Of a stretch of DNA of 33,891 bases, positions 6,694 to 16,600 are shown in pieces (positions within the stretch are counted from its first letter, which is position 1; each line of letters begins with the position of its first letter). Below the pieces are notes generated by a model. It worked only from the letters and a program-made list of their open reading frames with translations, had not been told where the DNA came from and ran no database searches. Origin of the DNA: Lachnospiraceae bacterium (lineage in GTDB: Bacteria; Bacillota; Clostridia; Lachnospirales; Lachnospiraceae); the NCBI GenBank assembly GCA_017521985.1, contig JAFXAZ010000026.1:1-33891 (forward strand), written 5' to 3'. The position numbers and the translations under genes are program-made.

Positions 6694-7851
6694 ATGAAAA
6701 TTATGTTTGCAGCAGATATGTCATTTAATTATTTTGATGCTTTTGAAAGCAAGGAAAAAGCACAGGTCGCCATGGCAGAGCCTGCAGAGTTTTTTAAACA
6801 AGCTGACTTCAGCATGGTAAATTTGGAAAATATCTTTGGTAATAAAGAAGCCGCAGCACCTATTATAAAAAGCGGTCCTAATCTGATTTCAGAGGATGCC
6901 TTCATAGACTACATACATGTGTTAAAGCCGGACGTGGTAAGTATGGCAAATAACCATTCTAAGGACTATGGAGAAGAAGTCCTTTTTCACACCATGGATA
7001 TGCTTTCAGAAAGTGGTTATACCAGCATCGGCGTCGGAAAAAATATCGAAGAAGCGTATCATCCGGCAAATATTTCAAAGAATGGAATAAATGTTTCCAT
7101 TATTGCGGTATGTGAAAATGAATTTGGTGTAGCCACAGATGTGACTTCCGGTACTGCAGGTTATAGTCTTGGCAGAGTTGCGAAAGCAATAAGACAGGCT
7201 TTAGATGAAACCAGCAAGCCGATTATTTATTTCCATGGTGGAAATGAAACCAACCCATTTCCGTCACCTGGCAAGGTAGAATTGTATCGCCATTTTATTG
7301 ATTTGGGAGCAGAGGCTGTGGTTGCTATGCATACTCACTGTCCACAAGGTTATGAATATTATAATGGCAAACCGATTGTATATAGTATGGGTAATTTCTT
7401 CTTCCCTACTACAGGCAAGAAAAGAAAAAACTGGAATTATGGTTACTTAAGCCAGCTGGATATTAATGACGAGGAAGTGAAACTTAGCATTTACCCATAC
7501 AAATTTGATATGGATAAGGTTACTATGCTGGAAGGCAAAGAAAAAGCCGATTTTATGAAATATATGGAATGCCTGTGTGCACCACTCAAAGACAGCAAAA
7601 GAATTCAGAGCCTGTTTGACAGCTGGTGTCTGACACAGAACTATATTAACAGCCTGGAACAATATAAAACAGAGTACTTTTCCGATGGGTATGCAGAAGA
7701 AGTTAAAGGATTAAAAAATGTGTTCTGGTGTGAAGCACATAATGAGCTTGTAAAAAACACCTTTCAGCTGATATTTGAATCAAGGATAGAGACGGCAAGA
7801 ACTGGTGTAGAAATAATTAGAAAATTACAAGATATGGAATATGTATATTAA
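6694..7851 (+). CDS. CapA-family (PGA_cap) metallophosphoesterase-like protein
   Basis: 385 residues of the CapA/PGA_cap family (PF09587), a calcineurin-like phosphoesterase fold. Candidate metal ligands are all present: Asp8 (FAADMS), Asn43-Leu-Glu45, Asn87-His88 in SMANNHSKDYG, His181 in YFHGGNE, and His213-Thr-His215 before GKPIVYSMGNFFF. Family members include the poly-gamma-glutamate capsule protein CapA, but many act elsewhere and their reaction is unknown. There is no signal peptide or membrane anchor, unlike capsule CapA, which argues for a cytoplasmic role, perhaps on a phosphorylated or esterified sugar. It follows DUF2264 after 137 bp with AAAAGGAGAA as ribosome binding site. I see no capB/capC-like genes nearby. 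Confidence 0.85.
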   Translation: MKIMFAADMSFNYFDAFESKEKAQVAMAEPAEFFKQADFSMVNLENIFGNKEAAAPIIKSGPNLISEDAFIDYIHVLKPDVVSMANNHSKDYGEEVLFHTMDMLSESGYTSIGVGKNIEEAYHPANISKNGINVSIIAVCENEFGVATDVTSGTAGYSLGRVAKAIRQALDETSKPIIYFHGGNETNPFPSPGKVELYRHFIDLGAEAVVAMHTHCPQGYEYYNGKPIVYSMGNFFFPTTGKKRKNWNYGYLSQLDINDEEVKLSIYPYKFDMDKVTMLEGKEKADFMKYMECLCAPLKDSKRIQSLFDSWCLTQNYINSLEQYKTEYFSDGYAEEVKGLKNVFWCEAHNELVKNTFQLIFESRIETARTGVEIIRKLQDMEYVY

Positions 7852-7902
7852 AATTGATAGGACACATGATTACTATATTATTTGATTTAATAGGGAGGTC
7901 AT

Positions 7903-8841
7903 ATGGAATCTGTATTTTCAGCGGCATTAGAGCAAATGATAGTATTATTTTTGCTTATGACCGTAGGGTATATTTTACAAAAGAAAAATCTGATTGGTCA
8001 TAATGCCGGTAAGGTATTATCTGATTTGGAAGTATGCATTTTTTGTCCTTGCCTTACGGTGGCAACATACACAAAAAATTTTACAATTGATGTATTGTCA
8101 GAAAAACTTTCTTTGTTGGGATTAAGCTTGGCATTGTTGCTTATTTTTACAATACCATTTTCTAGAACAATATCAAGATGGTTGGGGCGTACGGAAAATG
8201 AAAGTGCGGTTTATAGTTATGCGCTTTGTTTCTCTAATTCGGGATATCTTGGTTATCCTATTGTTCGTGCTGTCTTTGGAGAAGCAGCACTGGCCAATAT
8301 GATGATTTTTTGTTTGCCTATAAATATAGCAATTTATAGCTACGGATTATATACATTGCTTCCCGAAAAAGGTTTTTCCTTTAAAAAGCTTTTGAAGCCT
8401 GTTACAATTACTCCATTTATCAGTATTGTATTGATAATTTTTGGAGTTAAATTACCGGATGTATTAAACACTGCCTTGGTAAATTGTGGAAACTGTATGG
8501 CTCCGGTTGCTATGCTGCTTACGGGAATTGTATTGGCAAACTATCCTTTAAAGAGTATGTTTACAAATATGCGTACATATATTGCATCCGCACTAAGGTT
8601 AATTATAATCCCTTTCTTAGTGGCATGTATTTTATATGTTATAAATATTAGGGGAGAAATGCTTTTGCTTGCTTCCGTAACACTTGCTATGCCGTTGGGA
8701 CTGAATAGTGTTGTCTTTCCGGCAGCATATGGTGGTGATGTCAAAAGTGGATCACAGGCTACCTTTATATCGAATTTGTTAGGAATAGTAACGATTCCGG
8801 CAATGTTGAGTATATTTTATGTAATGGCATATGGTATTTAA
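7903..8841 (+). CDS. AEC-family (auxin efflux carrier-type) transporter
   Basis: 312 residues, strongly hydrophobic, about ten membrane segments, with the N-terminal block QMIVLFLLMTVGYILQKKNL and the inner motifs SNSGYLGYPIVRAVFGEAAL and AMPLGLNSVVFPAAYGGD that mark the AEC family (PF03547, Mem_trans). Bacterial members move malate and related carboxylates. Lying last in the GH88-DUF2264-CapA group, it could export an acid end-product or import a small carboxylate; this is inference. Ribosome binding site GGGAGG (7892-7897). A strong terminator follows directly, so the operon ends here. Confidence 0.88.
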   Translation: MESVFSAALEQMIVLFLLMTVGYILQKKNLIGHNAGKVLSDLEVCIFCPCLTVATYTKNFTIDVLSEKLSLLGLSLALLLIFTIPFSRTISRWLGRTENESAVYSYALCFSNSGYLGYPIVRAVFGEAALANMMIFCLPINIAIYSYGLYTLLPEKGFSFKKLLKPVTITPFISIVLIIFGVKLPDVLNTALVNCGNCMAPVAMLLTGIVLANYPLKSMFTNMRTYIASALRLIIIPFLVACILYVINIRGEMLLLASVTLAMPLGLNSVVFPAAYGGDVKSGSQATFISNLLGIVTIPAMLSIFYVMAYGI

Positions 8842-8856
8842 ACAAATATAATAAAG

Positions 8857-8908
8857 CATCAAAATTGCCTGACCTCATTGTAAGAATGAAGGTCAAGCAA
8901 TTTTGATA
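8857..8908. terminator. Bidirectional terminator between convergent genes
   Basis: Long hairpin: ATCAAAATTGC... pairs with GCAATTTTGAT, and inside it GACCTCATT pairs with AATGAAGGTC with one bulge; short loop GTAAG. Runs of A before and T after allow use from both the transporter (+) and the regulator (-). Confidence 0.8.
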
Positions 8909-8933
8909 TCTATGAAGTTGGAGTGCCAGAAGT

Positions 8934-11228
8934 TTAATTATTTTCCCGATACATTTTCCGGTACTGTCCCGGGGTTTGATTTGTATTTTTCTTGAAAAAT
9001 CTCATAAAACCGGACACATCAGTGTTTCCAATCTCCACAACAATTTCATTCATGCTCATATCTGTTTCGCGTAATAATTGCATGCACTTTTCCAACTTAA
9101 GATGAGAAATATAGTCGGATAGACCAATGCCTGCATGATTTTTGAACAACTTTCGCATATGTTGCGGAGAAATATGGAAGTGTTCTGCCATAGTGTTAAT
9201 CTGAAAGTTGTAATGAAAGCAGTGGACATGAATGTACTGAACCATTTGTTGCCCTATATCAGAAGCACTTTCATCAAGATGAGGTTCTGAACTACAGAGG
9301 TTCTTTTTTACAATATCTGTCAATTCCAGAAAGAAATCATCTATGGTATCAAAATCTACAAGTCGAGTAATATGAAGGTTTTGTGACAAATTACTGGAAT
9401 ATCCCATATTAGAAAAGGCCGGTAATTTTTTTAGTGTGGAAAAAATATCGTAACATACATATTTGGCTACTTGCAGACTACATCCCGGAGATTTTGTAAA
9501 CTTGTACATTCGATGAATACTATCCAAAGCAGAAGTTGCATCACAGGCAAGGAGCGCCGTATGTAAGCGTTTTAATTCTTCGGTTGGATAAGCTATTTCT
9601 GGCAAATGTGACTGATACATGTCAGGAGTAATCAGACAGTCTTTACCATAAATCATACGGTAATCCAGTGCATTAACACTTTCTAAATAAGATTTTCCCA
9701 CTTGCTCATAAGTATCAATGAGAGAACCCACACCAATACTTGTAATCAGCCCTGCGTGCTCCAGCAAATTTTTTTTGATGTCAGCGATGAGACTCTGGTA
9801 GTAAGACTGGTCTTCATAATCGCTGTTAAATAAGAGAATCGCTTTTTGGGAGAAAAGCATGTCTTTGACCAGAAGATATACATCATCCGGCAATGCACTT
9901 TTTATAATAGTGATTAATTGTGTGAAATCATAGAATGACTCATTGTTTTCTTCTATAGATTGCTCAAATAAAATACTACATACACAGAAATATGATTTGT
10001 TTAAATGAATACCCAAATTATTGCATGCATTAAGAAAGGCTTCATGGGTAGAAAAATTACCTTGAATCAGAGACGTCAGCAAATGATTGAACAGCCCCTG
10101 CATGGAAAGATTCATAGTTTCAGATAAAGTAGCATTCTTCTCAAATGTATCTTCATAAGCCTGCTTAAACAACACTAGTTCATTCTTGACATCTGATTTT
10201 TCCGGTTGTTTATCAAGTATCCAGTCAGCAAGAGTCCGAATAGGGAAATAGCTTCTTTTTGTGCCCCAAAAGATTAAGAGCATACCAATAATTAATGCAA
10301 AAATTAAGATAATCATTGTGAGTGTCAGAGTATGATAAATGGACTGGTATGCAATCGTTTTGGAAAGAAAGCGCACATAATAAAGGTTCGTTTCAGGGGA
10401 ATGAGACACAAAAACCAGATTGTCGTTTTGGGATTCCAGATAGCCTTTTTGTACGGATTCAGGGGAATGCTGCAGTAAGGTACATATACTGCGAATATCC
10501 TCTGTCGTAGCTTGAGGTGCAAGAAAACTTAAAACCTCAAAGTTTGAGTTAAGCAATAGTACATTTTCTTCCATAGTTGTCTGTGAGGAACGGAATAAGT
10601 CATGAATAAACTCCTGATAAACTAGTAGTGCGGCAGTACGTGTGGAATTGCCACTATTGTATTGAAAGTTCGTGCTTACAGGAGAAAACAAATAAAGATA
10701 TTTGGGAGTATAGTCAAGTGCATTGGTTGGCCAGTAAAATGGTTCCGTTACTGTATTTAATTGCTCCGCCCATTCCTGTAATGAGTAGTTATTTCCAATT
10801 AGGTCAGTTATAAAACTATGATAAATGAGAGCAGTCTCTTTAATCTTTCCGTGTGAGGAATATACAGTGGTGTCACCTTCGGCAGCTATTATAATGTCAT
10901 TCAGGCATTCCTGTAGAGATACTAACTGGCTTAGTGTATCAATAGCACGGATAGGCGCGTTTTGAAGTGCATATCGCGTCAGAGTGGGGTTCTCTGAAAT
11001 GTAGAGCATCATATTGCTTAATTCATTAATTTTAATATCAAATGACTGTTGTATAAGTCTGGTGGCGGCCTGGTTAGAATTAATGATTTCTTCTTTTAGA
11101 GTACGAAAAGAAAAAAATAGCGAAAAACATACAACGGTAGCAGGCACGAAAGCCGTCACAAAAAAAACAAGCAGATATTGCCCTAATAAGGAACCAGATT
11201 TTATATTATTCTTCTTATTATTTAACAT
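8934..11228 (-). CDS. Membrane-anchored AraC-family transcriptional regulator with extracellular sensor
   Basis: 764 residues. N-terminal membrane helix about 16-38 (YLLVFFVTAFVPATVVCFSL), an extracellular sensor domain about 40-300 of the Cache/YesN type, a second membrane helix about 303-324 (LTMIILIFALIIGMLLIFWG), a linker/ligand region, and an AraC DNA-binding domain at about 660-764: HISPQHMRKLFKNHAGIGLS for the first helix-turn-helix, then a second ending in TPGQYRKMYREN. This one-component design is typical of Firmicute carbohydrate loci with Lpl/YtcP-type ABC transporters, where the outer domain senses a sugar. It diverges from the GLUG/propeller operon and sits between the two halves of the locus, so it is the likely local activator. 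Start supported by GAGGTAGG about 7 nt upstream. Confidence 0.92.
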   Translation of the reverse strand: MLNNKKNNIKSGSLLGQYLLVFFVTAFVPATVVCFSLFFSFRTLKEEIINSNQAATRLIQQSFDIKINELSNMMLYISENPTLTRYALQNAPIRAIDTLSQLVSLQECLNDIIIAAEGDTTVYSSHGKIKETALIYHSFITDLIGNNYSLQEWAEQLNTVTEPFYWPTNALDYTPKYLYLFSPVSTNFQYNSGNSTRTAALLVYQEFIHDLFRSSQTTMEENVLLLNSNFEVLSFLAPQATTEDIRSICTLLQHSPESVQKGYLESQNDNLVFVSHSPETNLYYVRFLSKTIAYQSIYHTLTLTMIILIFALIIGMLLIFWGTKRSYFPIRTLADWILDKQPEKSDVKNELVLFKQAYEDTFEKNATLSETMNLSMQGLFNHLLTSLIQGNFSTHEAFLNACNNLGIHLNKSYFCVCSILFEQSIEENNESFYDFTQLITIIKSALPDDVYLLVKDMLFSQKAILLFNSDYEDQSYYQSLIADIKKNLLEHAGLITSIGVGSLIDTYEQVGKSYLESVNALDYRMIYGKDCLITPDMYQSHLPEIAYPTEELKRLHTALLACDATSALDSIHRMYKFTKSPGCSLQVAKYVCYDIFSTLKKLPAFSNMGYSSNLSQNLHITRLVDFDTIDDFFLELTDIVKKNLCSSEPHLDESASDIGQQMVQYIHVHCFHYNFQINTMAEHFHISPQHMRKLFKNHAGIGLSDYISHLKLEKCMQLLRETDMSMNEIVVEIGNTDVSGFMRFFKKNTNQTPGQYRKMYRENN

Positions 11229-11263
11229 TTTGCCTACCTCTAAGTTTTGTTATTTATAAAAAT

Positions 11264-11292
11264 ATTATAACATTTCCGCTAAAGAGGAACAA
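11264..11292 (-). promoter_or_regulatory. Promoter of the AraC regulator gene
   Basis: On the minus strand TTGTTC (11292-11287), 17-bp spacer, perfect TATAAT (11269-11264), about 36 bp before the start codon. Confidence 0.6.
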
Positions 11293-11369
11293 TAATTAGG
11301 CGAAATATCCAATTATTTCCTTTTATCCATTTGTAATGCAATCTTCGTTTTTGCAAATGATTGTTCGAA

Positions 11370-11398
11370 TTGTCTTATTGAAAAGGTAAAGTTAATAA
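11370..11398 (+). promoter_or_regulatory. Possible promoter of the surface-protein operon
   Basis: TTGTCT (11370-11375), 17-bp spacer, TAATAA (11393-11398). Boxes are only fair, as would suit an activator-dependent promoter driven by the divergent AraC protein. The 227-bp divergent region (11229-11455) is where its operator would be expected; I could not define direct repeats with confidence. Confidence 0.35.
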
Positions 11399-11455
11399 GT
11401 AACAATATTATTACAACAAAATAAACAATTTTATCAAATGGGAAGGAGAAACGTG

Positions 11456-13453
11456 ATGAACAAGTTTGTTAAATCACAAAGAAGATTGAAAAAACGTACC
11501 ATAAACCGAGCTGTTGCATGGCTTTTGGCGGTGCTTATGTGCTTTTTAGTTTTACCAACAGGCAGCATGACAGTACATGCTGAGACAGAGACAACAGGCA
11601 GTTGGAATGACGAAGGAAATTATGCAACCGGATTTGCAAGCGGTACTGGTACACTGGATGACCCGTATATTATTAAGACAGCGGAACAGCTGGCTCACTG
11701 GTCAAAAAAATATTCAAGCTATACTGATTCTAATATTAAAGTGGCAGATGGTGTGACGGAGCTCGATTTATCAGCTCATTATTGGACCCCAATTAATAAA
11801 TTTAATGGTTCATTTGATGGAAATGGTGTAACGATTAAGGGGTTGACAATTGATAGTAGCACACTTCCACGTGTCGGATTTTTTGATCAGCTTGGTTTAT
11901 CAAGTGACGTTACAGCATATGGAGTAGTCAAAAATCTGAATTTTCAAAATGTTAAGATTAATGTAGAGCAGGCTAACGCAAGTTATAAGTACCTTTACGT
12001 TGGTGTTATTGCAGGACGCGTTTATTCTGCTACGATAGAAAACTGTAAGGTGCTGTCCGGAACAGTGGATGTTTCCAGAAATATGGAGGTTTATGAAGAA
12101 ACGACCAATGCAGAGTGCACAACTTGCGTAGGTGGTTTGGTTGGCTATGCAACTTATTCCAGTTCTAAGTACTTTTCATTGAATATTTATAATTGCTACA
12201 ATGCTTGTGATATAGAGGTAAGAGCAACAAGTGGCACTGAAACACTTTATGTAGGTGGTATTGCAGGTTACCTCAAGAGGCAAAATGTAAAAATGCTAAA
12301 CACAGCAAATACTGGTGATGTGACTGTATTAAATACAGGTGCAGGCGGAGCAAGCCCAACTGCAGGTGGATTGCTAGGTCGTTTGGATAAAAACAGCACA
12401 ATCGAGGCCGCTATTTTTAATTGTTATAATGCAGGTAAGATTAGTGCTGCAGACACGTCATTAATTAAGAGTAGTTTGGGCGGTATAGTAGGTTGTTCTG
12501 ACTCTGCTCCAACATTGGACTGTTGTTATTACGCAGCAGATAGTGTTACTGAAACTGACAATGCAACCGTTGTTGTAAAGGGAACTGAAGTGAATGACGT
12601 TAGCGCGACAAGCTTCATGGATACCTTAAATACCAATGCTCTTGCATTAACAGATTACAGCTTATTAGACTGGCAGATAAATAAATCTATCTCCAATTAT
12701 CCGGTTCCTCTTGCAGAGGCTCGTGTGAATGCTACATACTACTCAAGTCTGACAGAGGTTATAGGAAGTGCAGAAGCAGGTGCTGAAATTGACTTACTGG
12801 CTGACATCATTGCTTCCAGTGATGTTACTGTTAATGAAAATGTTACACTTGATTTGAATGGTTATACGATGGATATGGGTAGCAACTATTTGTTGTCTGA
12901 GGGAGATGTAGTTGACAATTCTCCGGGTAAGACCGGACTCTTGAAGATTGATACTTATACTGCGGATGAGGTCGCTGAGGGAAATGAGTTATCAATAGGT
13001 ACACCAAAGGCTAAATTGGCTGCAAATAATAGTCATATGCCTGTATATATTTCAAGTGAATCAGCCTATATGCTCGCAAGCATGACAGCACAGGCGAGTG
13101 CGCCAGAGATAGCTACTGATTTGTCTTCCTTTAGTCGCATTTCCAGACCTTCCTTTGGTGCTGCACATGTTGAGAAGCTGCAGAGTGGTGCCAGTGCTGC
13201 CGGATTACAATTTATCCTTCGTTTGGATTGGGGAACAGTTACTGATGGAGTATATGAGAATAATCTGGAATTTTCATACAGTGATGAATTGGTTGGAAAA
13301 ATTTATACGAATGGAACAGTATTCTCTGTTACGGTTAATGGTCTGGAAAACTATGCTTCAAGCATGAAGGTTAGCGAGTATGTGATATCTGACTTGGGAG
13401 TGAAATTTGAAAACAATTCTTTCTATATGTCAGGAACGACAGCAACTAATTAG
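11456..13453 (+). CDS. Secreted GLUG-repeat surface protein
   Basis: 666 residues from the ATG at 11456, which has GGAAGGAG (11441-11448) 7 nt upstream; an ATG at 11438 would put that site inside the gene, so it is rejected. A signal peptide is clear: basic MNKFVKSQRRLKKR, hydrophobic AVAWLLAVLMCFLVLP, cleavage near VHA-ET. Residues about 45-330 hold GLUG-type beta-helix repeats, e.g. YVGVIAGRVYSATIENC, CVGGLVGYATYSSSK, VGGIAGYLKRQ, AGGLLGRLDKNST and LGGIVGCSD. Around 420-480 a 'TSLxEVIGSAEAGAEIDLL' / LDLNGYTMD unit resembles pectate-lyase-like helix starts. No LPxTG motif or C-terminal membrane helix is seen, so it is released or held by other contacts. GLUG proteins are usually adhesins or glycan-associated; function here unknown. 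It heads the operon with the micropeptide and propeller genes. Confidence 0.82.
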   Translation: MNKFVKSQRRLKKRTINRAVAWLLAVLMCFLVLPTGSMTVHAETETTGSWNDEGNYATGFASGTGTLDDPYIIKTAEQLAHWSKKYSSYTDSNIKVADGVTELDLSAHYWTPINKFNGSFDGNGVTIKGLTIDSSTLPRVGFFDQLGLSSDVTAYGVVKNLNFQNVKINVEQANASYKYLYVGVIAGRVYSATIENCKVLSGTVDVSRNMEVYEETTNAECTTCVGGLVGYATYSSSKYFSLNIYNCYNACDIEVRATSGTETLYVGGIAGYLKRQNVKMLNTANTGDVTVLNTGAGGASPTAGGLLGRLDKNSTIEAAIFNCYNAGKISAADTSLIKSSLGGIVGCSDSAPTLDCCYYAADSVTETDNATVVVKGTEVNDVSATSFMDTLNTNALALTDYSLLDWQINKSISNYPVPLAEARVNATYYSSLTEVIGSAEAGAEIDLLADIIASSDVTVNENVTLDLNGYTMDMGSNYLLSEGDVVDNSPGKTGLLKIDTYTADEVAEGNELSIGTPKAKLAANNSHMPVYISSESAYMLASMTAQASAPEIATDLSSFSRISRPSFGAAHVEKLQSGASAAGLQFILRLDWGTVTDGVYENNLEFSYSDELVGKIYTNGTVFSVTVNGLENYASSMKVSEYVISDLGVKFENNSFYMSGTTATN

Positions 13454-13467
13454 GGAGGATGTAGGAA

Positions 13468-13602
13468 ATGAAGAAAGAATATATAAGACCGGAAGCAGAG
13501 CTGATGAAGTTTGTGGAGACGGAAGAGATTATGGACAATACATATGGGATTGATGGTGTCTTTAGTGAAGGAGGACCAACACCATATAATTGGATTGGAT
13601 AG
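13468..13602 (+). CDS. 44-residue conserved-looking peptide of unknown function
   Basis: ATG at 13468 behind GGGAGG (13453-13458, 9-nt spacing, overlapping the upstream stop) to TAG at 13600-13602. The peptide begins MKKEYIRPEAELMKFVETEE, then continues with an 'IMDNTYGIDGVFSEGGP' stretch and ends TPYNWIG. It has no signal peptide and no cysteine. The opening 'K-x-Y-x-x-P-x-A/E' followed by a hydrophobic/acidic stretch and a Gly/acid-rich tail recalls small orphan proteins often found beside large secreted proteins in Lachnospiraceae, and superficially RiPP precursor leaders, though no modification enzyme is nearby. The excellent ribosome binding site and the sensible composition argue for a real gene. 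Role unknown. Confidence 0.65.
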   Translation: MKKEYIRPEAELMKFVETEEIMDNTYGIDGVFSEGGPTPYNWIG

Positions 13603-13617
13603 ATTTATACCCATCTT

Positions 13618-13639
13618 CAGCCTATACGTATATAGGCTG
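13618..13639 (+). other. Intercistronic stem-loop
   Basis: Perfect 9-bp stem CAGCCTATA / TATAGGCTG with loop CGTA, between the micropeptide and the propeller gene. No T-tract follows (GGGGAATATAC), so it is more likely an mRNA processing or stability element than a terminator. Confidence 0.55.
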
Positions 13640-13693
13640 GGGAATATACTAGACACACTTCCATAAAACAATTTAAGAGAGGAGCTTGGCATT

Positions 13694-16600
13694 ATGAAAA
13701 AGGCATGGAAAAAAATTGGAATTTTTATCATGGTAATGCTTATGACAGTGCTGGTAATTTGTGAAAACATAGGAATACCGAATGTCATAACTGCATTTGC
13801 TGGAAGCAATGATAAAGTAATGATGGGAATACCGGTTCTCGATGGTGTGGTTGATGAAATTTATAAGCAATCATTAACGTTAAGCACCGGCGTAGGTGAT
13901 AATGCTTATACAGATGAATGGACAGAAGATCAGGGAAATATTTATTTCCTGTATAGCGAGAATTATCTCTACATATGTGCGGACATTAAGGATGATTCTG
14001 TTGTTAGTGCGGGAGAATTGTATGTCTCAGGGACAACAAATTCATGGGAAAATGATTGCTGTGAATTCAGACTGTCATTGGATGGAGGTACAACTACATT
14101 TAAGGTTGGCATCGATGCGTATGGTCTCAAGGTCCATAGTACGGCATCTGATATGGCGAAGACAGATTATTCCAAAATTCTTTATAGGACTACCTATAAT
14201 GATTTAGAAGAAAATTCAGGATATGTAATAGAGGCAGCCATTCCGTGTACAGAGGGTATTCTTGATGTGGACGCGGCAGGAAAGCTTGGATTTAAACTGC
14301 AGCTTAATGACCTTGATTATGATGGTTCCTTACGTAGCTTTGCAACTGATTATGCAGGGGAAGGAGCAAAGGGATTGGTCTACTATGACCTGAGCTCAGA
14401 GGTTGTATCTGGTGGAACAACTACCGGAGATGAAGATTTATACAGTATATACGGAAATAATACTGAGGAGTCAGATTATCAAAAGCTTTCCTTTGGAGGA
14501 GACGATGCTAACTATAAAATGAAAGGAAACGGGTCATATAAAGAAAATGCAACAGAATGGCATGGTATATGGACGAAAAATACAGAGTTAGGAACCATTG
14601 GTGTTGGATATTCTGCAAAAGCTGTTGATGGAGCAGCAAGCGGTGCAAGATACGTCATGAAGGGTTACTTTGATACGTCGAAATTAATGTATGATGCAGA
14701 GTATAAGTACATATGTGTGTTGTATGCGGCACAAAATCCTGCTGATGTAAGTTCGGTGCAGATGGTACTTAATAATAATGGAACTGGTGGTGGAACGATA
14801 ATTCTTGATTCGGATATAATAAACACCAATGGAAATTTTGTGTTTACTGCACCATGTGAGTTGACAGACGCGATGAAAACACGTTTAGCAAAACCAGCGT
14901 GGTGTAACTTGAATTTTGTTACGGATGTAGAGGGTGGATGTTATCAGGTTAAAGCATATTATTTCTTTAAGACGGAAGAGGAAGCAAATGATTTCATTAG
15001 AGATTATCAGAAGCTTTCTTTTGCGCAAGGTGGAAACTATACCATTAAAACAGGCACCGGTTTGGGTGTTCAGGAGACAGACGAAGAACTGGGAGTCATT
15101 AATGTAGTATATGATGCAGCTAGCAGCATAAAGAACACAAATTATATATTAAAGGGTTACTTTAATAAGAATGTTGAAACGTATAAGACAGAGTATAAAT
15201 ATATACGTGTGTTATATGCTGCACAAAATCCCGAGGGAGTAGACACGGTAGAAATGCGGCTTAAAAATGATGGAAGCCCTTATACGGTACTTACCTTGGA
15301 TTCTGCTGTAGAAAATACAAACGGTCAGTTTGTTTTGTCTGACCCTTGTGAATTGACGGAAGATATAATAGCACGTTTGGCACAACCGGCTTGGTGCTCG
15401 CTTGAATTTATGACTACGGAAGAGGGCGGATGTTATCAGGTTGAAGCATATTACTTTTTTAAAACTTTGAAAGAAGCGCAAATGTTTGACCAGTCCTTGG
15501 ATGATAAGACAATCCAGGTTAATGGCAATGATATTACAAACTATCGTATTGTAGTGCCTGAGGATGGTATAGGTAATGAGATGGAGTATGCAAAAACGCT
15601 CAAGTATCAAATATATGGTCTAAGCGGAGCTAAAATTCCTGTTGTATATGATAGTGAAGAGGCAACCCAATATGAGCTGTTGATCGGAAAAACAAATCGT
15701 CCGGAAAGTCAGACATATTATAGTGGCGGTGGTCGTTTTCATCCTTCATATTCAAGGTACTCCGTAACACAATATTGTGTTGACCGAATTAATGATAAAG
15801 TTGTTTTGATATCTGCTATGGCACCGGCGGTTGAGGATTCTGTTTCTTTACTTTCTTATAAGTTGGAAAGTGGTGAAAACCCGGTTAATCTGACTGATGA
15901 GAGGATTGGCGAAGGTATTCTTTCTTACGGGGCATCCACTTGGCCGGAGGTGACCAATGTAGCGGAACCGGTACAGTTTGAAGATGGTTTTGATACAAAT
16001 GAAGGATACTGGTCTACAGATTCCGATAAGAATGGTTGGATATTTGCTGCAGAGAATGACAACAATGTGTTCTCAACAGGTAATCATGCTTCTGCACTTT
16101 CCTATTTACATGTATTTGAAAAGAATGTGTCTTTTGAGACAAAATGGAAGTATACAAGCGCTACAGAAAATGGTTCTGCAGGTCTGTTACTGCGTCATAC
16201 GGCAGATTATGGCTGGATTAAGCTGGGATATGATTTTGAGTTAGAGGAATGGTTTATTGATTCTCGTGAGGGAGAAGATTTTCTCTGCTACCGACTTGCG
16301 TCTGCAAAAGCCGATTTAACTGATGGGCAGTGGTATAATTTGAAAGCAGTGGTTAACGGAACAGTGGCTGAGCTTTATATAGACGGTGTGAAGATACTTT
16401 CAACCAATGCTCTTACGCAGCTTACACCGGGTAAAATCGGAGTATTTGCTGAAGATGTATCTGCAATGGTGGATGATGTCGATATTTATTTACTCAGTGG
16501 TCAAGGTTCTATTATGAAGAATGTAGTACATACCAAGCTTCCTGATGATGTCTATCGAGAAGGCGGTTCTATATGGGAAATGGAGGATGGAAGTCTAAGA

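Noticed and set aside
11438-11455. ATG at 11438 as the start of the GLUG protein
   Set aside because: It lies before the strong GGAAGGAG site, which correctly serves the ATG at 11456.
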